NCBI GenBank assembly: GCA_903827075.1
Contig: CAIKGX010000043.1
Span: 1 to 12,298 of the forward strand
DNA from: an uncultured beta proteobacterium
GTDB lineage: Bacteria; Pseudomonadota; Gammaproteobacteria; Burkholderiales; Burkholderiaceae
Length of the DNA stretch: 12,298 nucleotides
Direction: 5' to 3'
Positions within the stretch are counted from its first letter, which is position 1; every line of letters starts with the position of its first letter. Both the position numbers and the translations under genes were made by a program. Positions 1 through 7,163 of the stretch are shown piece by piece. Under the pieces are notes generated by a model, which made no database searches, was not told the DNA's origin, and saw only the letters and a program-made list of their open reading frames with translations.

Positions 1-629
1 GTGGTGGAACTCACGTTTCACGTACTGGGGATATTGGTAGTTTGAAGATTGTTTCTGAGGGTGGCGTAGCAGCGGGCATTCGTCGTGTTGAGGCAGTAAC
101 TGGTCAGAATGCACTCTATTTCCTCCAAGATTTAGAAGACAAGTTGAACGAAGCTGCCAGTATTTTAAAAACGCATCCTGGTGATTTAGTGAATCGTGTT
201 GCCCAACTGCAAGAAAGTTTACGCTTGGCTGAACGAGAATTGGATAAGGTCAACTCTAAACTGGCAGCAAGCCAAGGTGATGAATTGGCCACCCAGGCAA
301 TCGACGTCAATGGTATGAAGGTATTGGCAGTCCGTTTGGATGGCGCTGACGCTCAAGTACTTCGCGAAACCATGGATGCCCTTAAGGCTAAGCTGAAAAC
401 TGCCGCGATTGTTTTGGCATCGGTGCAGGGTGATAAGGTTAGTCTGATTGCTGGTGTGACTGCAGACTCGATTGCTAAAGTCAAAGCGGGTGATCTCGTC
501 AACTTTGTAGCTCAGCAGGTTGGGGGCAAAGGTGGCGGCAAGCCAGAGATGGCGATGGCTGGTGGAACCGATCCCAGTAAATTAGGCGCAGCCTTAGCTG
601 GCGTGAAAGATTGGGTAGCATCTAAATGA
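1..629 (+). CDS. alaS: Alanyl-tRNA synthetase, C-terminal part (5' end lies outside the window)
   Basis: This is the last ~208 residues of AlaRS, which attaches alanine to tRNA-Ala in the cytoplasm. The frame is open from the first base. Bases 1-2 complete a codon that would be the Cys of the CGGTH motif, followed by GGTHVSRTGDIGSLKI and AAGIRRVEAVTG. These are the conserved zinc-binding Cys/His of the editing domain and its end. Next come a heptad-like helical stretch (about 150-290), probably the coiled-coil arm, and a C-Ala (DHHA1-type) domain with the family's glycine-rich GGKGGGKPEMAMAGG segment near the end. AlaRS is usually ~870 residues, so roughly three quarters, including the catalytic core, lies upstream. 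The TTG at 42 opens an apparent ORF but falls inside the conserved motif and is not a start. The stop codon TGA overlaps the tusA start as ATGA. The identification is secure. Confidence 0.96.
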   Translation, partial: GGTHVSRTGDIGSLKIVSEGGVAAGIRRVEAVTGQNALYFLQDLEDKLNEAASILKTHPGDLVNRVAQLQESLRLAERELDKVNSKLAASQGDELATQAIDVNGMKVLAVRLDGADAQVLRETMDALKAKLKTAAIVLASVQGDKVSLIAGVTADSIAKVKAGDLVNFVAQQVGGKGGGKPEMAMAGGTDPSKLGAALAGVKDWVASK

Positions 630-865
630 GTGATGCCATCGAATTTAAGCTCGAGGTAGATGCCATTGGGATGAATTGCCCACTACCGATCTTGCGCACT
701 AAAAAGGCTTTGGCAACCATGCAATCGGGTGAAGTTTTAAAAGTAAAGGCCACCGATGCGGGTGCTGCTCACGACTTTCCTGCCTTTGCCAAGCAGACTG
801 GAAATGAATTGCTCTTCAGTGGTACTGAGGGCGATGTCTTAGTATTTTTTCTAAAAAGAAGATAA
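626..865 (+). CDS. tusA: TusA-family sulfur carrier protein
   Basis: A 79-residue protein of the TusA/SirA/YeeD fold, close in length to E. coli TusA (81). It carries the hallmark CPxP motif at C18-P19-L20-P21 inside DAIGMNCPLPILRTKKAL; in the family this Cys carries a persulfide. TusA proteins pass sulfur from cysteine desulfurase to tRNA 2-thiolation (via TusBCD/E and MnmA), molybdopterin or other thiolation enzymes. Which acceptor applies here cannot be read from the sequence. The start ATG overlaps the alaS stop in an ATGA, with no strong Shine-Dalgarno, so translation is probably coupled to alaS. Family members include paralogs with different roles, so the tusA symbol is a family-level call. 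A hairpin follows the stop. Confidence 0.88.
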   Translation: MSDAIEFKLEVDAIGMNCPLPILRTKKALATMQSGEVLKVKATDAGAAHDFPAFAKQTGNELLFSGTEGDVLVFFLKRR

Positions 866-880
866 GTAAGAGGGCGGGGC

Positions 881-905
881 CAGGGCTGATGCCCTGTCTT
901 TGATT
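881..905 (+). terminator. Probable intrinsic terminator of alaS-tusA
   Basis: A perfect 6-bp stem, CAGGGC (881-886) and GCCCTG (891-896), encloses the loop TGAT. It is followed on the + strand by a T-rich tail, TCTTTGATTTCTT. It lies 15 bases after the tusA stop, between convergent tusA and galU. The stem is short and the T tract is interrupted, so termination may be partial. The reverse-strand reading is followed by a C-rich rather than T-rich stretch, so it is better suited to alaS-tusA than to galU. Confidence 0.6.
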
Positions 906-920
906 TCTTGGCTTTACTGA

Positions 921-1805
921 TTAAGTTAAAGACCGGCTTTTTAAATAGGCTGCAAACTCAGTATTGACTTCTGGGTGACGCAAGGCAAACTCTACTGATG
1001 CTTTAAGGTAGCCTAGCTTGCTGCCACAGTCATAACGCACGCCATCATATTCATAGGCAAATACAGGCTCTTCTTTAAGAAGGGTAGCAATTGCATCGGT
1101 GAGCTGAATTTCACCACCAGCGCCAGGCTTGAGATTGCGGATATGTTTAAAGATTTCGGAAGAGAGGACATAACGCCCAACCACCGCCAAATTAGATGGA
1201 GCATCTTTGGGCTGTGGCTTTTCAACAATGCCGTTTAGGCGGTAAATGCCTTTGCTGACTTCAGAGCCGGCCACAATCCCATAAGAGCTACTTTTGGCCG
1301 GGTCAATTTTCTCTACGGCAATGACCGATCCATTTTGCTCGTTAAATACCTTGAGCATTTGTTTGAGAACGGGGGGCTGACCATCGAGTAAGTCATCAGC
1401 AAGGATGATGGCAAAAGGCTCGTCACGGACTAATTTTTCTGCACATAAAACAGCGTGACCTAAACCCAGCGCTTCTGGTTGTCTCACATATACACAATCC
1501 ACATGACTGGGTTTGACGCTGCGAACGATCTCTAGTAAAGCAGTTTTATTTTTCGCCTCGAGTTCAGCCTCTAATTCATAGGCCTTATCAAAGTGGTCTT
1601 CAATGGCGCGCTTGCTACGACCTGTTACGAAAATCATTTCAGTAATGCCGGCAGCGATTGCTTCTTCAACCGCATACTGAATCAGCGGCTTATCCACTAC
1701 ATTCAGCATCTCTTTAGGGCTTGCCTTGGTAGCAGGCAAGAAACGGGTGCCGAGACCGGCAACCGGAAAAACGGCTTTGGTAACTACTTTAGTGCTTAAG
1801 GGCAT
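921..1805 (-). CDS. galU: UTP--glucose-1-phosphate uridylyltransferase
   Basis: A 294-residue cytoplasmic nucleotidyltransferase that makes UDP-glucose and pyrophosphate from UTP and glucose-1-phosphate, feeding lipopolysaccharide, exopolysaccharide and galactose pathways. The N-terminal nucleotide-binding signature is at residues 14-34, with GLGTRFLPATKASPKEML (G17, G19, T20, R21, K31). Further along are the ILADDL metal/sugar-nucleotide segment, GRYVLSSEIF, GAGGEIQLTDAI and YDCGSKLGYLKASVEFAL, all typical of bacterial GalU. The length is close to E. coli GalU (302). Only a weak GGAA precedes the ATG. The gene starts 31 bases after the valS stop on the same strand with no terminator visible between them, so co-transcription with valS is likely. 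It converges on tusA. Confidence 0.95.
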   Translation of the reverse strand: MPLSTKVVTKAVFPVAGLGTRFLPATKASPKEMLNVVDKPLIQYAVEEAIAAGITEMIFVTGRSKRAIEDHFDKAYELEAELEAKNKTALLEIVRSVKPSHVDCVYVRQPEALGLGHAVLCAEKLVRDEPFAIILADDLLDGQPPVLKQMLKVFNEQNGSVIAVEKIDPAKSSSYGIVAGSEVSKGIYRLNGIVEKPQPKDAPSNLAVVGRYVLSSEIFKHIRNLKPGAGGEIQLTDAIATLLKEEPVFAYEYDGVRYDCGSKLGYLKASVEFALRHPEVNTEFAAYLKSRSLT

Positions 1806-1836
1806 TTTGTTTCCATTCGCTTTAGCTACTACTTTT

Positions 1837-4746
1837 CTATTTCAATCGCTCTAATTGTGCAACAAGCTTCTCATGGTTTTGTTCAAATCCTGCAAGACGT
1901 TGCTTTTCTTGGGCAACGACTTCATCTGGCGCACGAGCTACAAAGCTCTCGTTACCCAGCTTACCGCGAGCTTTGGTAATTTCATTAGCTAGACGCTCAA
2001 TTTCCTTGCTTAGGCGAATTCTCTCTGCTGCCACATCCACTTCGATCTTCAGTAATAACTTCAAGTTACCAACCAAGGCAATTGGTGCACCCGGCGCATC
2101 TTTTTCTAAAGCAGATTCATCATTGTAGATTTTGACTTCAGAAAGTTTTGCTAAAGCAGTTAGATAAGGACTTGCTTTATTTAGGAGCGCTTCGGGGCCG
2201 CTAATCCATAAGGGTACTTTTAACGCTGGAGAAACTTGCATTTCACCGCGTAGATTTCTACAGGCATCGACAATCGCTTTGATTTGAGCAACCCAAGCCT
2301 CGCTCTTTTCATCGATTTTCTCTAGCTGAGCAATAGGGTATGCCTGCAAAGCAATCGTTTGCTTATCTTGCTTGGCTAACTCTTTACCTGTCATGGGGCC
2401 AACGGTCTGCCAAAGGGTCTCGGTAATGAATGGAATAAGAGGGTGGGCCATGCGCAAGATAGTTTCTAGCACGCGTAAGAGGGTGCGGCGAGTGGCGCGT
2501 TGTTGCGCTGGCGTACCCGTTTGTAGCTGCACTTTGGCTAACTCTAAATACCAATCACAATACTCGTCCCAAACAAATTGATAAATACTAGTCGCGATAT
2601 TATCAAAGCGATAGTTTTCAAAACCCTTGGCGACATCGGCTTCCGTTTTTTGCAGAATCGATACGATCCATTTATCTGCTGGAGAGAAGTCTAGATAGCC
2701 ATCAGGTCCACACTGGTTGTCGCAAGGTGCAAAACCATTGTCCTGTGCATCGCCAGGGCAATTCATCAGAACAAAGCGAGTGGCATTCCAAAGCTTGTTA
2801 CAGAAATTACGATAGCCTTCACATCTTTTTTGGTCAAAGTTAATATTGCGACCCAATGAAGCTAGGGATGCAAAGGTAAAGCGTAAGGCGTCTGTACCAA
2901 AAGCGGGAATGCCTTCCGAAAATTCTTTTTTGGTTTTCTTGCCAATACTTTCCGCTTGCTTGGGATTCATTAAACCGGTAGTGCGCTTGCTCACTAAGTC
3001 TTCAATCTGGATGCCATCTATCAAGTCAATTGGATCTAAGGTGTTCCCTTTGGACTTACTCATTTTCTGGCCTTCAGCATCGCGTACCAGACCATGAACA
3101 TAAACCGTATGAAAAGGTACCTTACCAGTGAAGTGGCAGGTCATCATCACCATGCGTGCTACCCAGAAGAAAATGATGTCAAAGCCTGTTACCAATACTG
3201 AAGAAGGTAAAAAGTGATTGAGCGCGGGAGTTTGTTCAGGCCAACCCAAAGAACTAAAAGGCACTAGAGCCGAACTAAACCAGGTATCTAATACATCGGG
3301 GTCACGATGAAGTTTCCCTGTGTAGCCTGCAGTGGCTGCTTTCGCTTTAGCCTCTTCCTCGGAGCGGGCAACAAAGATTTGTCCGTCATCACCGTACCAA
3401 GCAGGAATTTGATGGCCCCACCAAAGTTGACGTGAGATACACCAGTCCTGAATATTTTCTAGCCACTGGGTATAAGTGCTAATCCAGTTCTCGGGCACGA
3501 GCTTGATATCGCCTTTGGTAACCGCATCAAGCGCAGCACCAGCGATCGATGAACCCGGTTGATATTGATTATCTGGACTGGGCTTAGATACCGCTACAAA
3601 CCACTGGTCAGTAAGCATTGGCTCAATGATGGTTTGGGTACGATCTCCACGAGGCACCATGAGTTTGTGCGGCTGAACTTTTTCTAGTAGGCCCGCGGCT
3701 TCTAAATCAGCCACCACTTGCTTACGTGCAGCAAAGCGTTCCAAGCCTTGATAAGTAGCAGGTGCATTCTCATTAATCTTGGCATCTAAAGTCAGGATGT
3801 TAATCAGGGGTAACTGGTGGCGTTGACCCACTGCGTAGTCATTAAAGTCGTGTGCTGGCGTCACTTTTACAACGCCAGTACCAAAGGCTAAATCCACATA
3901 GTCATCGGCAATGATGGGAATATCACGATTGCACAGTGGTAGATGTACAGACTGGCCGATCAGGTGTTTATAGCGTTCATCTTCTGGGTTAACCATCACA
4001 GCAACGTCACCCAATAAGGTTTCTGGGCGAGTGGTTGCTACTGTAAGGTGTCCGGAGCCATCCGTTAAAGGGTAACGGATATGCCACATGAAACCATCTT
4101 CTTCTTCGCTTACCACCTCTAAGTCAGAAACAGCAGTGCCTAAAACAGGATCCCAGTTGACTAAACGTTTGCCGCGATAGATTAAGCCTTGCTCATGCAA
4201 GCGAACAAATACCTCTACAACGGCTTTGGACATTTTGCTGTCCATCGTGAAATATTCTTTGCCCCAATCAATCGAGGCACCTAGACGACGTATCTGACGA
4301 GTGATTGTTGAGCCGGAAGTTTCTTTCCACTCCCAAACCTTTTCTAGAAACTTTTCGCGACCTAAGTCGTGACGAGATATTTTTTGTGCATCGAGTTGAC
4401 GCTCCACCACAATTTGAGTGGCGATACCAGCGTGGTCGGTGCCGGGCACCCAGAGGGTATTTTTGCCAGACATCCGAGCATGACGAATTAAGCCATCCAT
4501 GATCGTTTGATTAAAAGCATGCCCCATATGGAGGGTGCCTGTCACATTAGGCGGCGGCAGCTGAATAGAAAAATCATTTTTTCCCTCATCCATGCTGGCA
4601 TCGGCAATGCCGCGGCGTTCCCATTCTGGGCCCCAATAAGCCTCAATCGGAGCGGGTTCGTAGGATTTAGCGAGATCGTCAGCAGGAGTGGTCTTCCCTG
4701 CGAGGCTTGTCGTTGGTGAATTAGGGGTATTCGAAGCATTTGGCAT
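1837..4746 (-). CDS. valS: Valyl-tRNA synthetase
   Basis: A class I synthetase that charges tRNA-Val. From the ATG at 4746 it is 969 residues; E. coli ValS is 951. The HIGH motif is HMGH at residues 73-76 within PPPNVTGTLHMGHAF, and the KMSKS loop is exact at residues 561-565. Between them lies the CP1 editing domain, with TTRPETLLGDVAVMV and GTGVVKVTPAHDF, then WWGHQIPAWYG. The insert GLMNPKQAESIGKKTKKEF just after KMSKS matches what I recall of proteobacterial ValRS. The last ~65 residues form the ValRS C-terminal coiled-coil arm. A TTG at 4755 would add three residues (MPL), but ATG 4746 is preferred; no alternative start exists between it and the conserved AKSYEP segment. The first ~22 residues are Ser/Thr/Pro-rich and look disordered. 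No Shine-Dalgarno precedes either start; see the shared promoter at 4756-4763. Confidence 0.95.
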   Translation of the reverse strand: MPNASNTPNSPTTSLAGKTTPADDLAKSYEPAPIEAYWGPEWERRGIADASMDEGKNDFSIQLPPPNVTGTLHMGHAFNQTIMDGLIRHARMSGKNTLWVPGTDHAGIATQIVVERQLDAQKISRHDLGREKFLEKVWEWKETSGSTITRQIRRLGASIDWGKEYFTMDSKMSKAVVEVFVRLHEQGLIYRGKRLVNWDPVLGTAVSDLEVVSEEEDGFMWHIRYPLTDGSGHLTVATTRPETLLGDVAVMVNPEDERYKHLIGQSVHLPLCNRDIPIIADDYVDLAFGTGVVKVTPAHDFNDYAVGQRHQLPLINILTLDAKINENAPATYQGLERFAARKQVVADLEAAGLLEKVQPHKLMVPRGDRTQTIIEPMLTDQWFVAVSKPSPDNQYQPGSSIAGAALDAVTKGDIKLVPENWISTYTQWLENIQDWCISRQLWWGHQIPAWYGDDGQIFVARSEEEAKAKAATAGYTGKLHRDPDVLDTWFSSALVPFSSLGWPEQTPALNHFLPSSVLVTGFDIIFFWVARMVMMTCHFTGKVPFHTVYVHGLVRDAEGQKMSKSKGNTLDPIDLIDGIQIEDLVSKRTTGLMNPKQAESIGKKTKKEFSEGIPAFGTDALRFTFASLASLGRNINFDQKRCEGYRNFCNKLWNATRFVLMNCPGDAQDNGFAPCDNQCGPDGYLDFSPADKWIVSILQKTEADVAKGFENYRFDNIATSIYQFVWDEYCDWYLELAKVQLQTGTPAQQRATRRTLLRVLETILRMAHPLIPFITETLWQTVGPMTGKELAKQDKQTIALQAYPIAQLEKIDEKSEAWVAQIKAIVDACRNLRGEMQVSPALKVPLWISGPEALLNKASPYLTALAKLSEVKIYNDESALEKDAPGAPIALVGNLKLLLKIEVDVAAERIRLSKEIERLANEITKARGKLGNESFVARAPDEVVAQEKQRLAGFEQNHEKLVAQLERLK

Positions 4747-4755
4747 AAGAGGCAA

Positions 4756-4761
4756 ATTATA
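4756..4761 (-). promoter_or_regulatory. Candidate -10 element for valS
   Basis: On the - strand this reads TATAAT, a perfect sigma70 -10 hexamer. Its usual start point, about 7 bases downstream, is near 4749, only 2-3 bases before the valS ATG at 4746. I see no acceptable -35 (TTGACA-like) at 16-18 bases and no TG extension, so activity is a prediction from the -10 alone. It overlaps the + strand -10 at 4758-4763 within the palindrome AATTATAATT (4755-4764). Confidence 0.45.
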
Positions 4762-4763
4762 AT
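4758..4763 (+). promoter_or_regulatory. Candidate -10 element for uvrD
   Basis: On the + strand this also reads TATAAT, sharing four bases with the - strand element. The predicted start is G4770 or A4771, that is, at the uvrD ATG, so the transcript would be leaderless or nearly so. This agrees with the lack of any Shine-Dalgarno before uvrD. No good -35 is visible at 16-18 bases upstream, and no LexA-box-like CTGT-N8-ACAG is seen in the gap or just inside valS. Confidence 0.45.
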
Positions 4764-4770
4764 TGGCGCG

Positions 4771-7149
4771 ATGTACTCAGACTTGCTCGCGAACCTCAAC
4801 CCAGAACAGCGCGAGGCAGTGACCCTCCCGCCCGTAAACCAAAATGGCGGGGCCCAGTCCGCTTTGATCCTAGCAGGGGCGGGTAGCGGCAAGACCCGCG
4901 TCCTGACCACCCGTATAGCCTGGTTGATTCAAACCGGTCAGGTATCCCCTATTGGCGTCCTAGCGGTAACCTTTACCAATAAGGCCGCTAAAGAGATGAT
5001 GGTGCGTCTAAGCGCCATGTTGCCTATCAATACCCGGGGGATGTGGATTGGTACCTTCCATGGCCTTTGCAACCGTTTATTACGAGCGCACCATAAAGAA
5101 GCGGGTTTGCCGTCTACTTTTCAAATTTTAGACACCCAAGACCAACTTTCAGCCATTAAACGTCTTTTAAAGGGTTTAAAGGTCGATGATGAGAAATATC
5201 CCCCCAAGCAATTGCAGTACTTCATTGCCCATGCAAAAGAGCGGGGTCAGCGTGCCCGTGAACTATCGGTAGGAGATGATTTCCAGGCCAAAATGGCGCA
5301 GCTCTATGAGGCTTATGATGCGCAGTGTCAGCGTGAAGGGGTGGTGGACTTTGCTGAACTTTTGCTACGTAGTTATGAATTACTTAAACACAGTGAAGCG
5401 ATTCGGACACATTATCAAGAGCGCTTTCGCCATATTTTGATTGATGAGTTTCAAGATACCAACGCTTTGCAATATGCCTGGCTTAAATTGCTTTCTGGTC
5501 ACGATGCTAGCAAAGTGAATGTCAGTGGCGCTGGGACTAGTGCGGTTTTTGCGGTGGGTGACGATGATCAAAGTATTTACGCCTTCCGCGGCGCTGATGT
5601 TGAAAACATGCGACTGTATGAAAAACAGTTTCATCCGATGATGGTGAAGTTAGAGCAAAACTATCGCTCGCATGGCCACATCTTAGATACTGCCAATCAC
5701 CTGATTGCCAATAACTCAGAGCGCTTAGGTAAAAACTTACGCACCGATGCAGGTCATGGCGAACTAGTCCGTATTTACGATGCACCGAGCGATCACGCAG
5801 AAGCAGCTTGGCTAGTCGATGAAATCAAGGCGCTAGTCAGTGGTGGAATCAAACGCACAGAAATTGCTTTGCTCTATAGAAGTAATGCTCAGTCTCGCAT
5901 CATTGAGCACGCCTTATTTTCTGCTGCTATTCCGTATCGAGTTTATGGTGGATTACGCTTTTTCGAGCGTGCAGAGATTAAACATGCTTTAGCGTATTTG
6001 CGTCTCTTGGAAAATCCCAATGACGACACTTCTTTTTCACGGGTTGTTAATTTCCCCACACGCGGCATTGGTGCAAGATCAATTGAAGCTGTGCAAGACG
6101 CTGCTAGAGCGCAGCAATGCTCTTTGTACTTAGCTTCCTCCTCATTAGATGGTAAAGCGGGTGCTACCTTGGGCGGATTTGTGCGTTTAGTAGATCACAT
6201 GCGTGAAGCGACACGCCACAACACCTTGCCTGAAACCGTGGAATTTGTGATTCAGAATAGTGGTTTGATTCAGCATTACCTGTCGGAGCGCGAAGGACAA
6301 GATCGCGTAGAGAACTTACAGGAACTGATTAACGCAGCAACGGCGTTCATTGCAGAAGAGGGCTTTAGTCAAGATGCCGCTGCTGCTATGTTGCCAGGTG
6401 AGAATGCACCAGGTGTAGTAGAAGTTTCGCCGTTGGCCGCCTTCTTATCCCATGCCTCTTTGGAGGCGGGCGATAACCAAGCGCAAGCAGGACAAGACGC
6501 AGTGCAACTCATGACGGTACATTCGGCTAAAGGTTTAGAGTTCACCTCAGTATTTATTACAGGACTTGAGGAGGGATTATTTCCTCATGAGAATAGTATC
6601 AATGAGCAAAACGGTTTAGAGGAAGAGCGGCGTTTGATGTATGTGGCGATCACGCGCGCTAAAGAGCGTTTATATTTGTCTCATACCCAGTCACGTATGT
6701 TGCATGGTCAAGTACGTTACAACATGCCATCACGCTTCTTGGAAGAATTGCCATCTGATTCATTAAAGTGGCTCACTCCTAAAGCCAAAGATGCCCGCTG
6801 GGGCGGTAGTAATAGCCGTAGCTCAGGGTCTACTTGGCAAGATGGGTACACCCGTCAACGTGAATACGAATCTAATGATTTCTTTGACTCAGGTAGCGAT
6901 CGTCAGCAGCCGGCTAAGCAACTGGGGCGCGTGGGATCAGCCTCTACTACTGTTCGCAGAATGGCTTCGCCTCCACGTGGAAACTATCCATTTGCGATTG
7001 GGCAAAATGTCTTTCACACGAAGTTTGGTGAGGGGCGCGTTACCGGCTTAGAGGGTAATGATGCGGATGCTCGTGCGCAGGTGAATTTCAAGCGCCACGG
7101 TGTGAAATGGTTACAACTCAGTATTGCAAAGCTTGCTGCGATTGACTAA
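4771..7149 (+). CDS. uvrD: DNA helicase II (UvrD/PcrA family, SF1A)
   Basis: A 792-residue ATP-dependent 3'-5' helicase of nucleotide excision and mismatch repair. All SF1A motifs are present in order: the Q-motif region LNPEQREAV (9-17), Walker A AGAGSGKT (35-42), Walker B DEFQDT (225-230), GDDDQSIYAFRG (from 263), QNYRSH, TVHSAKGLEF and EERRLMYVAITRAKERL. After a Ser/Gly/Gln-rich linker (about 675-740), the C-terminal ~50 residues (GQNVFHTKFGEGRVTGLEG and on) form the Tudor-like domain that binds RNA polymerase in UvrD/PcrA. That tail favours UvrD over Rep. It is longer than E. coli UvrD (720), partly through short inserts near residues 22-29 and 248-258. The start at 4771 gives the typical MxxDLLANLNPEQ N-terminus. 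It is divergent from valS and convergent with the gene at 7164, 14 bases away. Confidence 0.95.
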   Translation: MYSDLLANLNPEQREAVTLPPVNQNGGAQSALILAGAGSGKTRVLTTRIAWLIQTGQVSPIGVLAVTFTNKAAKEMMVRLSAMLPINTRGMWIGTFHGLCNRLLRAHHKEAGLPSTFQILDTQDQLSAIKRLLKGLKVDDEKYPPKQLQYFIAHAKERGQRARELSVGDDFQAKMAQLYEAYDAQCQREGVVDFAELLLRSYELLKHSEAIRTHYQERFRHILIDEFQDTNALQYAWLKLLSGHDASKVNVSGAGTSAVFAVGDDDQSIYAFRGADVENMRLYEKQFHPMMVKLEQNYRSHGHILDTANHLIANNSERLGKNLRTDAGHGELVRIYDAPSDHAEAAWLVDEIKALVSGGIKRTEIALLYRSNAQSRIIEHALFSAAIPYRVYGGLRFFERAEIKHALAYLRLLENPNDDTSFSRVVNFPTRGIGARSIEAVQDAARAQQCSLYLASSSLDGKAGATLGGFVRLVDHMREATRHNTLPETVEFVIQNSGLIQHYLSEREGQDRVENLQELINAATAFIAEEGFSQDAAAAMLPGENAPGVVEVSPLAAFLSHASLEAGDNQAQAGQDAVQLMTVHSAKGLEFTSVFITGLEEGLFPHENSINEQNGLEEERRLMYVAITRAKERLYLSHTQSRMLHGQVRYNMPSRFLEELPSDSLKWLTPKAKDARWGGSNSRSSGSTWQDGYTRQREYESNDFFDSGSDRQQPAKQLGRVGSASTTVRRMASPPRGNYPFAIGQNVFHTKFGEGRVTGLEGNDADARAQVNFKRHGVKWLQLSIAKLAAID

Positions 7150-7163
7150 AGAAAGTCGATGAA

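Noticed and set aside
42..44. TTG at 42 as a gene start
   Set aside because: The same frame is open to the window edge and encodes the AlaRS CGGTH and SRTGDIG motif immediately before it, so this is an internal Leu codon.
4753..4755. TTG start for valS giving three more residues
   Set aside because: A downstream ATG at 4746 is a better start codon, and neither site has a Shine-Dalgarno to favour TTG. It cannot be fully excluded.
4542..4910. 122-codon - strand ORF spanning the valS start and antisense to uvrD
   Set aside because: It overlaps the coding start of valS in another frame and the conserved Walker A region of uvrD. Its product looks like a random Arg/Pro/Leu-rich shadow translation with no recognisable domain.
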